Below are positions 1 through 6,982 of a stretch of DNA of 22,679 nucleotides, piece after piece. The stretch is from assembly GCA_018715765.1 (NCBI GenBank), contig DVKY01000120.1, positions 1-22,679 of the forward strand, in the 5' to 3' direction. The notes beneath the pieces are model-generated. The model did no database searches. It was given only the letters and a program-made list of their open reading frames with translations, and was not told where the DNA came from. Every line of letters starts with the position of its first letter. Position 1 is the first letter of the stretch. The translations under genes and the position numbers were made by a program. This stretch comes from Fimivicinus intestinavium (GTDB lineage Bacteria > Bacillota > Clostridia > Oscillospirales > Acutalibacteraceae).

Positions 1-80
1 AAAAAACTCAGCCACTCACGTGGCCTCAAACAGTTTGGGCGTTTGCTTTTCGCCTGTTTGAAGCCGCGTGAGCGGCTGAG
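1..80 (-). terminator. Long intrinsic terminator hairpin
   Basis: An 18-bp stem (7-24 with 63-80, two G-T type mismatches) continues after a one-base mismatch into a second 8-bp stem (26-33 with 54-61). The structure is followed on the minus strand by six T residues (plus-strand A at 1-6), the form of a Rho-independent terminator for a minus-strand transcript. The stem is unusually long. The left edge of the window prevents seeing what lies beyond. A fold-back repeat element is the alternative. Confidence 0.7.
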
Positions 81-270
81 TTCGGGAAGCGTTCGCCGAA
101 CGCACTGTGGTGTGGCAAATTGATATACCGCCGCCGCAGTGCCGTTCGCGGGGTCGTGGGGTGAACCCCCCGGCTGCTTCTCTTCTCGCATCGGTGCACA
201 GGGGGCAACAGCGGTTTTCAGCGCCATGGCCGCGCCTCAAGCAAGATTATAGTGGTTATAACAAACATTC
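81..270. other. Unassigned intergenic stretch
   Basis: No convincing gene is seen here. Both strands are open over part of it, but the predicted peptides are rich in Arg, Pro and Cys, match no family I recognise, and lack a ribosome binding site. It contains a short palindrome, GCGTTCG-C-CGAACGC, near 89-103, and a TATAAT hexamer on the minus strand near 246 without a good -35 box. Because it ends at the strong minus-strand terminator (1-80), a non-coding RNA or a long 3' untranslated region of the upstream gene is possible, but this is not shown. Confidence 0.3.
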
Positions 271-300
271 GGATGGCTGCGTTTTACAACGCAGCCATCC
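271..300 (-). terminator. Stem-loop terminator after the ECF S component
   Basis: A perfect 11-bp stem (271-281 with 290-300, GGATGGCTGCG) with an 8-nt loop lies 8 nt after the stop codon of the S-component gene. The following minus-strand sequence is only weakly T-rich (GAATGTTTG), so termination may be partial, with the stronger hairpin at 1-80 as backup. Confidence 0.6.
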
Positions 301-307
301 CTTGCAA

Positions 308-910
308 TCATGTCTTTATGAGCTTTTGCCGGCGCAGGTAAACAAGCAGCGGCTTGCATACCGCTATCCCGACGACAACCGCCATCGCGATCTCCAGCAG
401 GCAGTTGAGCGACATCATCGTCGCAAAAACCTCCTTGAGCGGCAGGGAGTCAAACAGCAGCCACATCAGCCCCAATACCATCGCACTGTGGCACAGCGTT
501 GCAACACCGGCGCTCAGGCCAATTGCCACCACTTCATTTTTGAGCAGCCGCTTCAGGCCGATAAACAGCCATGCGGCAATGACGCCAAGCAGGATGCGCG
601 GGCCAATGCACAAAATCAGCGACTGCACCGGCGACCCGCTGATAAACGGGGAGAAGATGATATCCGCCGGGCTTGCCGCAGCAAACGTCGCTTTCAGCAT
701 GGACATCACGCCGAACGACGCGCCGAGAACCCCTCCGAACAAGGGCCCCATTGTGACAGCGCCGATAATCACCGGAATATGCATCAGCGTGATGGAGATC
801 GGCGGGATCATAATAAAGCCTACCGGGGTAAAGGTGAGGATCGCCTGAAGGGCAATCAACATGGCCAGCTGCGCGAGGCGCATCGTCCTCGCAAGGGAAT
901 TCTTTTTCAA
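308..910 (-). CDS. ECF transporter S component, probably pantothenate (PanT-like)
   Basis: A 200-residue hydrophobic protein of the ECF-type vitamin transporter substrate-binding (S) family. The family signature is visible at the N-terminal third: a Pro-rich first loop, then ITLMHIPVIIGAV and GPLFGGVLGASFG, followed by SPFISGSPVQSL. About six membrane segments are expected. S components bind a vitamin and work with the shared EcfA/A'/T energising module, which is not encoded here. The neighbour coaX (pantothenate kinase) suggests pantothenate as substrate; this is context, not proof. Start chosen as TTG at 910: AAGGAGG lies 7 nt upstream, whereas the longer in-frame ATG at 976 has no ribosome binding site and would add unrelated polar residues. 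The gene has its own promoter (1012-1040) and is probably transcribed separately from coaX. Confidence 0.82.
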   Translation of the reverse strand: MKKNSLARTMRLAQLAMLIALQAILTFTPVGFIMIPPISITLMHIPVIIGAVTMGPLFGGVLGASFGVMSMLKATFAAASPADIIFSPFISGSPVQSLILCIGPRILLGVIAAWLFIGLKRLLKNEVVAIGLSAGVATLCHSAMVLGLMWLLFDSLPLKEVFATMMSLNCLLEIAMAVVVGIAVCKPLLVYLRRQKLIKT

Positions 911-1000
911 TTTATATTCCTCCTTGCTGCTGCTCTCCCAAATTGGAGATGCAGCGCAAAATTTGGCGGAAAGCAACAGGGCTCACTCGTGAAAAGCCCT

Positions 1001-1040
1001 ATTCGTAAAGCATTTTACCCTTACGAATTGCTCTTGTCAA
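1001..1040 (-). promoter_or_regulatory. Sigma-A promoter with symmetric operator
   Basis: On the minus strand TTGACA (1035-1040) and TAAAAT (1012-1017) are separated by 17 nt, a near-consensus promoter for the S-component gene. A perfect 8-bp inverted repeat, ATTCGTAA (1021-1028) and TTACGAAT (1001-1008), has a 12-nt spacer with the -10 box exactly in its centre, so a dimeric protein bound here would block RNA polymerase. The regulator is not identified. A second small hairpin, AGGGCT/AGCCCT, is in the leader. Confidence 0.75.
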
Positions 1041-1058
1041 GCGGCAAAATGTATCAAA

Positions 1059-1853
1059 TCAACGCTTTGCGGCACGATCTTTTTTCGACATATTTTTCTC
1101 ATAAACCAGCTTAAGGCCCTCCAAGAGTAAATTTTCACTGTAAAGGACATTGCGTTTACAATTAGATACGATATCCTTTGCCAGCCCTCCGGTGGCCACA
1201 ATCGTTTTAACGGGCCGGCCAAGCTCCTCTTCAATCCGGTCGCACAGGCCGTCCAGCATGGCGGCTGTGCCGAATACGGTGCCGGACTGCATGCAATCTG
1301 GTGAATTCGTGCCGATGACGTGATCCGGCGCTTCTATGCTGATGTGCGGCAGCTGGGAAGTCCGGGTCGCCAGCGCATCCAGCGAAATTCCCACACCTGC
1401 AGAAATCGTGCAGCCAAGATAGGTGCCTTGCTCATCAAGGACGCTGATTTTTGTCGCCGTGCCCAGATCCATCACAAGGCACGGCAGCTCATAGGAGTGG
1501 ATCGCCGCCACCGCACCCACCACCAGGTCCGCGCCGAGGATGCCGGGCGTATCCGTGCGGATGTTGAGCCCTGTTTTCAGGCCAGGCCCAATCAGCAGCG
1601 GCGCATGGCCTGTGACCATCTGCACCGCGCTGCGCACCGCCGCCGTCAGCTCTGGCACAACGGAGCTGATGATCGCGCCTTCAAAATCCCTGGGCACCAC
1701 ATCGTAGAGCGCAAAAATCGCCTTGAGCTCCACCGCGTATTGATCCCCCGTGCGGGCGCGCTCCGTTGCCAGACGGGCGACGAATAACAATTCATCCTCT
1801 TTATATACACCCATTGTGATATTGCTGTTGCCGATATCGACTGTTAAAATCAT
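1059..1853 (-). CDS. coaX: Type III pantothenate kinase CoaX
   Basis: Phosphorylates pantothenate with ATP in the first step of coenzyme A synthesis, in the cytoplasm. The 264-residue product has the length and the ASKHA-fold motifs of CoaX: phosphate-1 motif DIGNSNITMG at residues 6-15, GADL with the probable catalytic Asp at 107-110, DLGTAT at 129-134, the SLDALATRTSQLP segment, MQSGTVFG and ATGGLA near the C-terminus. Start is ATG at 1853 because homologues begin at this Met with the DxGN motif at once; a longer frame reaching 1937 lacks homology, and GAGAGGATGAG lies upstream of the chosen ATG. CoaX usually needs a monovalent cation and is not inhibited by CoA (family knowledge). The adjacent S component would supply its substrate. 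Confidence 0.95.
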   Translation of the reverse strand: MILTVDIGNSNITMGVYKEDELLFVARLATERARTGDQYAVELKAIFALYDVVPRDFEGAIISSVVPELTAAVRSAVQMVTGHAPLLIGPGLKTGLNIRTDTPGILGADLVVGAVAAIHSYELPCLVMDLGTATKISVLDEQGTYLGCTISAGVGISLDALATRTSQLPHISIEAPDHVIGTNSPDCMQSGTVFGTAAMLDGLCDRIEEELGRPVKTIVATGGLAKDIVSNCKRNVLYSENLLLEGLKLVYEKNMSKKDRAAKR

Positions 1854-1901
1854 CTGATTCTCATCCTCTCTCCGGGGCGGAGTAAGCATAGTGTCTATCT
1901 T

Positions 1902-1931
1902 AGTATACACGATTTCCGACCGGAAAGCAAA
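1902..1931 (-). promoter_or_regulatory. Possible promoter of coaX
   Basis: On the minus strand TATACT (1902-1907) is preceded by TTTGCT (1926-1931) at 18 nt. The -10 is good and the -35 weak. It would give a leader of about 45 nt ahead of coaX. Confidence 0.4.
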
Positions 1932-1985
1932 CGGCATCCGTTCCGGAAAAAGCGCTCTGTCCGACGCCTTTTTCGGCAGAACGTG

Positions 1986-2043
1986 GCAGCCCAGCCCCGC
2001 AGTGCACCGCCATAGCGGATGAAATGCAAAGTGGGGCTGCTGC
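1986..2043 (-). terminator. 3' stem-loop after the ABC operon
   Basis: Inverted repeats AGCCCC/GGGGCT (1993-1998 with 2033-2038) and GCAGC/GCTGC (1986-1990 with 2039-2043) form a long stem 8 nt after the ATPase stop codon. No T tract follows on the minus strand, so it may act as a Rho-dependent or stabilising 3' structure instead of a true intrinsic terminator. Confidence 0.35.
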
Positions 2044-2050
2044 CGCGCCG

Positions 2051-3064
2051 TTACCGCCAGGCGCGGAACAGTTCCGTAATCACCTGCTCGATCGGTGCTT
2101 TTTGGATTTCCAAATCCCGGATGCCGTGCAGCGTTGAAAGCTGCGCCAGCAATTCATGCACCTGTATAGAGGACAAATCCAGTTCATATTCGCAAACGCC
2201 CTTTTCCTCTGATAGAAGGCGTCCAATGGTCAGGTCAGGCGGGCGGACGCTATCCACCGTTAGCCGGAGTCGGGAAGGGCGGCCCGTCAAGGCGCGCAGG
2301 CCATCAAAGTCTCCGTCATATGCAATCTTGCCCGCAGAAATCATCAGGACGCGCTCTGCCATCTCCTCTAGATCGTCCATATCATGGCTGGTCACAATGA
2401 TCGTCACGCCGTTTTCCCGATTAACCGTTTTTAAAAATGCAATCATCTGCCGCTTGGCAACGACGTCCAGCCCCAACGTTGGCTCATCCAGTAGGATTAC
2501 CTCCGGGGCGTGCAGGAGCATCATGGCGATATCCGCCCGCATTCGTTGGCCGAGCGATAGTTCCCGCGCAAAGGTCTTTAAAAGATCCTTCAAATCCAAA
2601 AGCTCAATTGCCATCTCCAAATTCCGCCGATAGACATTCTCCGGAATCTGCCACACGGCCTTTTTCCACGCGAAGCTCTGCATAACAGGGTGATCCCACC
2701 ATAGCTCCGTCCGGTTGCCGAACAGCACGCCGAGCCTCTTCATGAGCGAAATCCGGTTTTTTTCAGGCGACAGGCCGAGCACGGAGACTTTCCCATCCGT
2801 TGGCAAAAGCATGCCACAGAGTAACTTCATCGTTGTGCTCTTGCCCGCCCCGTTCGGCCCAGCATAGGCGACGAACTCGCCGCGCCGGATTTGGAAGGTC
2901 ACATTATCAAGCGCATACACGCGCTTTTTCTCAGGCCTTGCGAGCCTTTTCAGCACGCCGTTCCCGGCATTCTCCCGCTGGGATTGGGTAAACACCTTCA
3001 CAACAGACCGCACGTCAACGGCGATGTCCGATGGCGAGGTAGCGGTTGATGCCTTTTTTAACAT
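2051..3064 (-). CDS. ABC transporter ATP-binding protein (COG4586 type)
   Basis: A 337-residue ATPase that would power the two permeases encoded just upstream. Walker A GPNGAGKST is at residues 69-77, the signature LSLGQ at 169-173, Walker B VILLDE at 189-194 and the H-loop His near 227. The segment after Walker A, with GNRTELWWD, and the phrase SLGQRMRADIA are typical of the COG4586 ATPases that pair with COG4587/COG3694 permeases. The roughly 100-residue tail after the nucleotide-binding domain is usual for this group. ATG at 3064 is chosen: AAAGGA lies upstream and the extension to 3175 is the antisense-like overlap with the permease gene. It overlaps that gene by 50 nt, indicating translational coupling. 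The transported substrate is unknown; the family is usually annotated as an exporter. Confidence 0.92.
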   Translation of the reverse strand: MLKKASTATSPSDIAVDVRSVVKVFTQSQRENAGNGVLKRLARPEKKRVYALDNVTFQIRRGEFVAYAGPNGAGKSTTMKLLCGMLLPTDGKVSVLGLSPEKNRISLMKRLGVLFGNRTELWWDHPVMQSFAWKKAVWQIPENVYRRNLEMAIELLDLKDLLKTFARELSLGQRMRADIAMMLLHAPEVILLDEPTLGLDVVAKRQMIAFLKTVNRENGVTIIVTSHDMDDLEEMAERVLMISAGKIAYDGDFDGLRALTGRPSRLRLTVDSVRPPDLTIGRLLSEEKGVCEYELDLSSIQVHELLAQLSTLHGIRDLEIQKAPIEQVITELFRAWR

Positions 3065-3869
3065 AGTAATGCAATCCTTTCCTAAAAAAGTAAGCCGCGC
3101 ATGCGGCGAGCGCCACCGCAATGATGGCGGGGTAATAGCCCGGCAGGTCGAGCGGCGGTTTCCCAAGCAGTGCAAGCGATGGAAACCAGCCCAGCAGTCC
3201 CGTGGGAAACACCGTCAGCAGAGGCGCTTTCAACGCAAGCGGCATACCGGAGAGTGGGAATTGCGCCAGGCTGCATTGCGCATCGATTACATAAGTTGAA
3301 ATTTCCTCCGCTTGGGCAGGCGCGTAAAAGGCCACGCTAGAGGCAAGGTAAGAGGAGGCAACCAGGATCGCAACCGTAGCGTCCAAATGCCCGACAAGCG
3401 CCAGCACCCACCACCACGGCGGCCGGATGCCGAGCTTTGCAACGGCAATGCAGAGAAGCGCCGCGCCGGAAACCAGGTTGCTGCTCCCTGAAAACGGGAT
3501 GAAGCCCTCTGTCATTAGCTGCACCGGCAAGGGGAGCGGTTGCATCAGCATGTGGTCCACCTGGCCGCGCCCGATCCGGCGGCTGATATGCCCAACGTTA
3601 TTGCTGGAGAAAAACACCTGATAAATCCCCGTCATCAGGGAGGTGTACCCGAGCATAAATAGGATTTCATACCGGCTCATTCCGCCGATCCCTCCAAATT
3701 TCCATGCCAGCAGAAACACGCCCGCGATCGAGGAGAGATTGGATATCACGTCCGACAGGATTGCAAGGGACGCAAACACTCGGTCCCGCAGTAGCCAGGC
3801 AAAATCCATTTTGGCATACAGCACATACAGCGATAAAAATTGTTTGAGGGATATTTTCTGCCTATCCAC
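3015..3869 (-). CDS. ABC-2 family permease subunit 1
   Basis: A 284-residue integral membrane protein of the ABC-2 / DUF990 permease group. A short basic N-terminus is followed by an amphipathic region (LYAKMDFAWLLRDRVF) and about six hydrophobic segments. The motif RRIGRGQVDHMLMQPLPLP matches the cytosolic coupling region of these permeases (seen as R-x-G-x(n)-D-x-x-L-x-x-P-L). Start: GTG at 3869 is preferred because GGTGAG lies 5 nt upstream; TTG at 3872 is also possible. It overlaps the preceding permease gene by 8 nt and the ATPase gene by 50 nt, so the three form one operon and one complex. Substrate cannot be inferred from the sequence. Confidence 0.85.
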   Translation of the reverse strand: MDRQKISLKQFLSLYVLYAKMDFAWLLRDRVFASLAILSDVISNLSSIAGVFLLAWKFGGIGGMSRYEILFMLGYTSLMTGIYQVFFSSNNVGHISRRIGRGQVDHMLMQPLPLPVQLMTEGFIPFSGSSNLVSGAALLCIAVAKLGIRPPWWWVLALVGHLDATVAILVASSYLASSVAFYAPAQAEEISTYVIDAQCSLAQFPLSGMPLALKAPLLTVFPTGLLGWFPSLALLGKPPLDLPGYYPAIIAVALAACAAYFFRKGLHYYVKKGINRYLAIGHRR

Positions 3870-4632
3870 CAAAGCTCACCAGCCTCTCTCGTGATCTGCA
3901 AAACCATAAAATAGCCGCAGGCCAGAGCGTCAGGTTCCAGAACACCTGTGCCAACAGGATACGCTCAGGCCGTGCCGTGCCGACAAACAATGCCAGCGGC
4001 GCACCGCCGAGGCTGCCGAAGGGCTGTAGTTCAAACACACGCGCTAACCCAAACGGCAGCAGCCGAAAGGGCAGCACAGTGCCGGAGAAAAGCGCCACGA
4101 TCGCTGTACGAATCACATGGGCAAGCCAGGAGATGCCGCGCAGCTCAATCGCCACACAGGCAAACAGAAAGTCAATCGCAAACCCGAGTGAGATACAGAG
4201 CAGCAGGCTGGGGAAAAACCAAGGGCTTGCCGGCAAAACCGAAATCCCCAAAAACGGCGCGGCACACAGCAGCGGAAGGGAAAAGAAAAGCAGCATCGGG
4301 ATCCATCCGCCTACCGTTTCCGCCACGATCCCGCCAAAAATAGGGGTCGGGCGGAGATAGATCCTGTGTAGCTCCCCTTCATAGCACCAGCTCGATATAA
4401 AGGTTTGCACCACCAACAAATCGGCCAATATCGCATTGAGATAGGTATAGGAAAGCATCTGCTTCAGCGTCATGCCGGTTTCTACGCCGCTCCTTGATAA
4501 AACGAACCAAAGGAATAGCAGCGGGATCAAATGCACGAGCCGGACGGCTATATTCGGGAGCAGATAGAAAACGCCGCCGTTCGTCTGGGCGCGCATCGCC
4601 ATGCGCATCGTTTGGCTGTATTTTAAAATCAT
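3862..4632 (-). CDS. ABC-2 family permease subunit 2
   Basis: A 256-residue integral membrane protein, first gene of the ABC operon and partner of the next permease. It has about six hydrophobic segments and the coupling-region pattern SSWCYEGELHRIYLRPTPI, equivalent to the G-x(n)-L-x-x-P motif of the sister subunit. ATG at 4632 is chosen over one at 4668 because family members start directly at this polar N-terminus (MILKYSQTMRM) and GGGAAGGAA lies upstream. The two permeases are distant paralogues, as expected for a heterodimeric channel. Confidence 0.85.
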   Translation of the reverse strand: MILKYSQTMRMAMRAQTNGGVFYLLPNIAVRLVHLIPLLFLWFVLSRSGVETGMTLKQMLSYTYLNAILADLLVVQTFISSWCYEGELHRIYLRPTPIFGGIVAETVGGWIPMLLFFSLPLLCAAPFLGISVLPASPWFFPSLLLCISLGFAIDFLFACVAIELRGISWLAHVIRTAIVALFSGTVLPFRLLPFGLARVFELQPFGSLGGAPLALFVGTARPERILLAQVFWNLTLWPAAILWFCRSRERLVSFGG

Positions 4633-4725
4633 ATGAGAATCATTCCTTCCCTGGGGCTGTTGCAACATGTAAGATTTTTTAACAGGCCCCCAAATCCACT
4701 TGAGGACCGTACAATATAGCCCTCA

Positions 4726-4747
4726 TTTTGCGTCTCAAGACGCAAAA
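4726..4747. repeat. Perfect palindrome upstream of the ABC operon
   Basis: TTTTGCGTC (4726-4734) and GACGCAAAA (4739-4747) form a 9-bp stem with a 4-nt loop, about 95 nt upstream of the first permease gene. On the minus strand a possible promoter (TTGAGA then TATTGT at 16 nt) overlaps it, so it could be an operator or an attenuator-like hairpin. Which one is not determined. Confidence 0.5.
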
Positions 4748-4768
4748 CCGTGCTTTTTCTCGGCTTAA

Positions 4769-4784
4769 CATCAGTGTACAAGGG
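4769..4784 (+). repeat. Dispersed intergenic repeat, copy 1
   Basis: CATCAGTGTACAAGGG. The 14-mer TCAGTGTACAAGGG (4771-4784) recurs at 16535 and 22464 in the same orientation. Here it forms part of a hairpin: CATCAG and GTAC pair with downstream GTAC and CTGATG (4769-4794). Confidence 0.7.
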
Positions 4785-4841
4785 TACCTGATGCTAGTGG
4801 ACATTTTCAATATACAACGCATCCTTAGCACAATCGAATTT

Positions 4842-4884
4842 GGGCATAAAAATACCCTGTGCAGATCGTTTTGACTGCACAGGG
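4842..4884 (-). terminator. Intrinsic terminator of the small gene
   Basis: A perfect 10-bp stem, CCCTGTGCAG (4855-4864) with CTGCACAGGG (4875-4884), 10-nt loop, followed on the minus strand by TATTTTTATG. It lies 29 nt beyond the stop codon of the 85-codon gene. Confidence 0.8.
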
Positions 4885-4913
4885 CACCATTCCATTCATT
4901 CCGTTTGGCCTGG

Positions 4914-5171
4914 TTACGCGGCCCAGACGAAATATGGTGAAAGGCATTCAAAACAATCCGGCTTTTTTGCAAAAAGTGCAGACTTCTCCCCTGCTGCGGC
5001 AAAAGCTGCCGTCAGCATATGGTTCAATTTTGCCAAAAGGGCAGACTGCCCCCTGGGCGCGGCTGTTTTGAATGTGTAGCTGCGGACGATATCGCTGCCC
5101 GGAAACAGTTCCTTGTAGCATATATCGTTTCGTACGGCCAAATTCCAAGATGTTTTTTTCGCCGGACGCAT
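4914..5171 (-). CDS. Small hypothetical protein (85 aa)
   Basis: Function not recognised. The case that it is a real gene is transcriptional: a TTGCTT-N17-TATAAT promoter (5209-5237), a leader of about 30 nt with AAAGGTGGTGAAAGG just before the ATG at 5171, and a good terminator 29 nt after the stop. The product is basic at the N-terminus (MRPAKKTSW), has no clear signal peptide or membrane helix, and contains a short Ala-rich helix (LTAAFAAAG) and two Cys near the C-terminus (PDCFEC). It is not an evident fragment of a neighbouring gene. Other reading frames across the same DNA are open, so coding in this frame is likely but not certain; a small non-coding RNA from the same promoter is the alternative. 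Confidence 0.5.
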   Translation of the reverse strand: MRPAKKTSWNLAVRNDICYKELFPGSDIVRSYTFKTAAPRGQSALLAKLNHMLTAAFAAAGEKSALFAKKPDCFECLSPYFVWAA

Positions 5172-5208
5172 CAACCTTTCACCACCTTTCCACTTGTATT
5201 TGCTATTC

Positions 5209-5237
5209 ATTATAATAGAATCCGTTTCATAAAGCAA
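5209..5237 (-). promoter_or_regulatory. Strong promoter of the small gene
   Basis: On the minus strand TTGCTT (5232-5237), 17-nt spacer, TATAAT (5209-5214). It sits directly after the SulP gene stop codon (5257), so the small gene can be transcribed on its own. Confidence 0.75.
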
Positions 5238-5256
5238 TCTGAATTTTATCAGGTTT

Positions 5257-6462
5257 TTACCTTTTTTTCCGTATACGCAGCGCTGAGCAAATTGTTACAA
5301 CAGCAAACAGCAGCATCACATAGGGCAGCTCAAGGACAACCGTCACAGCGGCGCACAGGAAGAACAGGAGGATCTGCACCGGCCTTTTACCGCCAAACAC
5401 CGTCTTCAGCGCCTGAAAATCCAGCTGCTCCCACATTGGCACAATCAGAATAACAGCCAGCACGGATAAAGGGATGCGCTCCAGTATACCGCCGGGCAAC
5501 GTTGCCAGCAGCATCAGCACGCCGGCCGACAGAGGCGCAAGCCTTGTTATGCTCTGCTCCCGTTCTCTGGCCGCGCCGGCCGGCATTCCGCCCAAAAGCG
5601 GCAGGAGCACGTTCCCCGCTCCCAGCAAAAACACACGGCCGGCCCGCTCGCCCGGCTCGTCATGTACACTTCCGCCGCAGCTCACCAGCACAGAGAGCGC
5701 AATGGCGGCAGCACTGAGCAGCAGCCCTCCCACCGGCGCAGCGGACAGGCCCGCAAAGAGGAGCCCCCCTGCCTCCGGCAGCGTACGGGGAAGCGCCCCC
5801 AGCTCTAGCACCGACGACTGGGCCGCCGACGGCACCAGGCAGAGATGCAGCCCCAGCGCGATCACCAGGCTGACAAACTGGGGCGGCACAAACCGGTGCA
5901 GCCTTTTGAATTTGCGCGGATAGGTAATCATCAACACCAACACAATCGTTCCATAAAGGACGGTGCGCCAATTCGCATGGAACCCGAAGCTGCGGTAAGA
6001 AAGCAGCATCTCGACCGCACTGACGCCAGAGGCATTGATGCCAAAATAATTATTTGTCTGCAAAATGGTCATCACCAGCGCAATGCCAATGGTAAATCCA
6101 CCCGCCACCGGGGCCGGGATATATCGCAGCAGCCGTTCCGCCCGGCACGCAAGCGCCAGCAGCACAATCGCGCCCGCCAGCAGCGCGGCCGTCAGTGCAA
6201 GCGGCAGGCCATACCGGCCCGCGCAGGCGGAAAATATCAGAAAGACAAGGCATGTGGGCCCCGCAAAAAAAGCCGGACGCCCCGGCGACAACGCCGCCAG
6301 CAGGCTTGCCGCAACTGCGGCGATCACACCCGACGCAGCGTTCAGCCCCGCCAGCGCGCCAAACGCCAGCGCAAAGGGGAACATTGCCATGGCCTCCACC
6401 CCGCCTGCGGCAATGCTCTGCCCCAGCCTTTTGATACGATCATTTGCAAACGTTCGCTGCAT
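5257..6462 (-). CDS. SulP-family (SLC26-like) anion permease lacking a STAS domain
   Basis: A 401-residue membrane protein with about ten to twelve hydrophobic segments. SulP features are present: FPFALAFGALAGLNAASG after the N-terminal helix, AFFAGPTCLVF at the substrate-loop position, VPPQFVSLVIAL, and GAGNVLLPLLGGMPAGAAREREQ, equivalent to the conserved G-N-x(n)-GG-x-P region. SulP proteins usually carry a cytosolic C-terminal STAS domain and are about 500-600 residues; this one stops right after the last membrane segment with a short basic tail (RIRKKR). STAS-less members exist, so it need not be broken. Substrate (sulfate, other anion or dicarboxylate) cannot be assigned. No sulfur-assimilation gene is nearby. 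The ATG at 6462 follows a clear promoter (6498-6526). Confidence 0.82.
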   Translation of the reverse strand: MQRTFANDRIKRLGQSIAAGGVEAMAMFPFALAFGALAGLNAASGVIAAVAASLLAALSPGRPAFFAGPTCLVFLIFSACAGRYGLPLALTAALLAGAIVLLALACRAERLLRYIPAPVAGGFTIGIALVMTILQTNNYFGINASGVSAVEMLLSYRSFGFHANWRTVLYGTIVLVLMITYPRKFKRLHRFVPPQFVSLVIALGLHLCLVPSAAQSSVLELGALPRTLPEAGGLLFAGLSAAPVGGLLLSAAAIALSVLVSCGGSVHDEPGERAGRVFLLGAGNVLLPLLGGMPAGAAREREQSITRLAPLSAGVLMLLATLPGGILERIPLSVLAVILIVPMWEQLDFQALKTVFGGKRPVQILLFFLCAAVTVVLELPYVMLLFAVVTICSALRIRKKR

Positions 6463-6497
6463 TTCATCCCAACCTTATTGATCAAAGCCTGCCTTCG

Positions 6498-6526
6498 ATT
6501 ATACCGGAGATTCCGGCGGGATGCAA
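6498..6526 (-). promoter_or_regulatory. Promoter of the SulP-family gene
   Basis: On the minus strand TTGCAT (6521-6526), 17-nt spacer, TATAAT (6498-6503). It is divergent from, and about 10 nt away from, the plus-strand promoter at 6535-6563. Confidence 0.8.
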
Positions 6527-6534
6527 GAAAAAGC

Positions 6535-6582
6535 TTTTGCAGCCTTTTGATTTGTAGTATAATGATGAGGGTCAGTATACTG
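6535..6582 (+). promoter_or_regulatory. Promoter of the CGGC gene with palindrome at the start site
   Basis: TTTTGC (6535-6540), 17-nt spacer, TATAAT (6558-6563). The perfect 10-bp palindrome CAGTATACTG (6573-6582) begins 10 nt after the -10 box, about where transcription would start, and may be an operator. Confidence 0.6.
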
Positions 6583-6610
6583 TCAGCACGTTCAAGCGGA
6601 GGGGGAAACT

Positions 6611-6943
6611 ATGAAAGTTGGGATCATTCGCTGCTTACAAACAGAAGACTATTGCCCCGGCACGGCTGATTTTAAAGCCATTCAAACTAGGACGGGCAGT
6701 TTTGAAGGGATATGCGAGCCAATTGAAATCATCGGGTTTATTAACTGCGGCGGCTGCCCCGGCAAAAAGGCCGTGCTTCGGGCCAGGGAGCTTGTCAAGC
6801 GCGGCGCCGACACCATTGTTTTCGCCAGCTGCATCCAAAAGGGAACGCCCATTGGCTACCCTTGCCCTTTTGCACGGCAGATGAAGGCCTGTATCGCTCA
6901 GGACTTAGGCGGCAAAATCCGTTTGTTAGATTATACGCACTAA
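6611..6943 (+). CDS. CGGC domain protein (predicted metal-binding)
   Basis: A 110-residue cytoplasmic protein. It has the defining motif NCGGCPGKK with Cys46 and Cys49, the N-terminal MKVGIIRC with Cys8, and later Cys residues at 15, 35, 74 (FASCIQKG) and 85 (GYPCPF). The family (PF08821) is predicted to bind metal through these conserved Cys residues; its biochemical role is not established. GGAGGGGG lies 7 nt upstream of the ATG. The next gene follows after 39 nt and may be co-transcribed. Confidence 0.88.
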   Translation: MKVGIIRCLQTEDYCPGTADFKAIQTRTGSFEGICEPIEIIGFINCGGCPGKKAVLRARELVKRGADTIVFASCIQKGTPIGYPCPFARQMKACIAQDLGGKIRLLDYTH

Positions 6944-6982
6944 GGGCTGCCTTTTCAGCTCCAGTCAGAAAGGAAGCACAGC

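Noticed and set aside
107..1114. Plus-strand open frame of 335 codons
   Set aside because: It runs antisense through the S-component gene; its product is rich in Arg, His and Gln with no family motif and no ribosome binding site.
4679..5002. Minus-strand open frame of 107 codons
   Set aside because: It spans the terminator hairpin at 4842-4884 and a palindrome, and has no ribosome binding site; unlikely to be coding.
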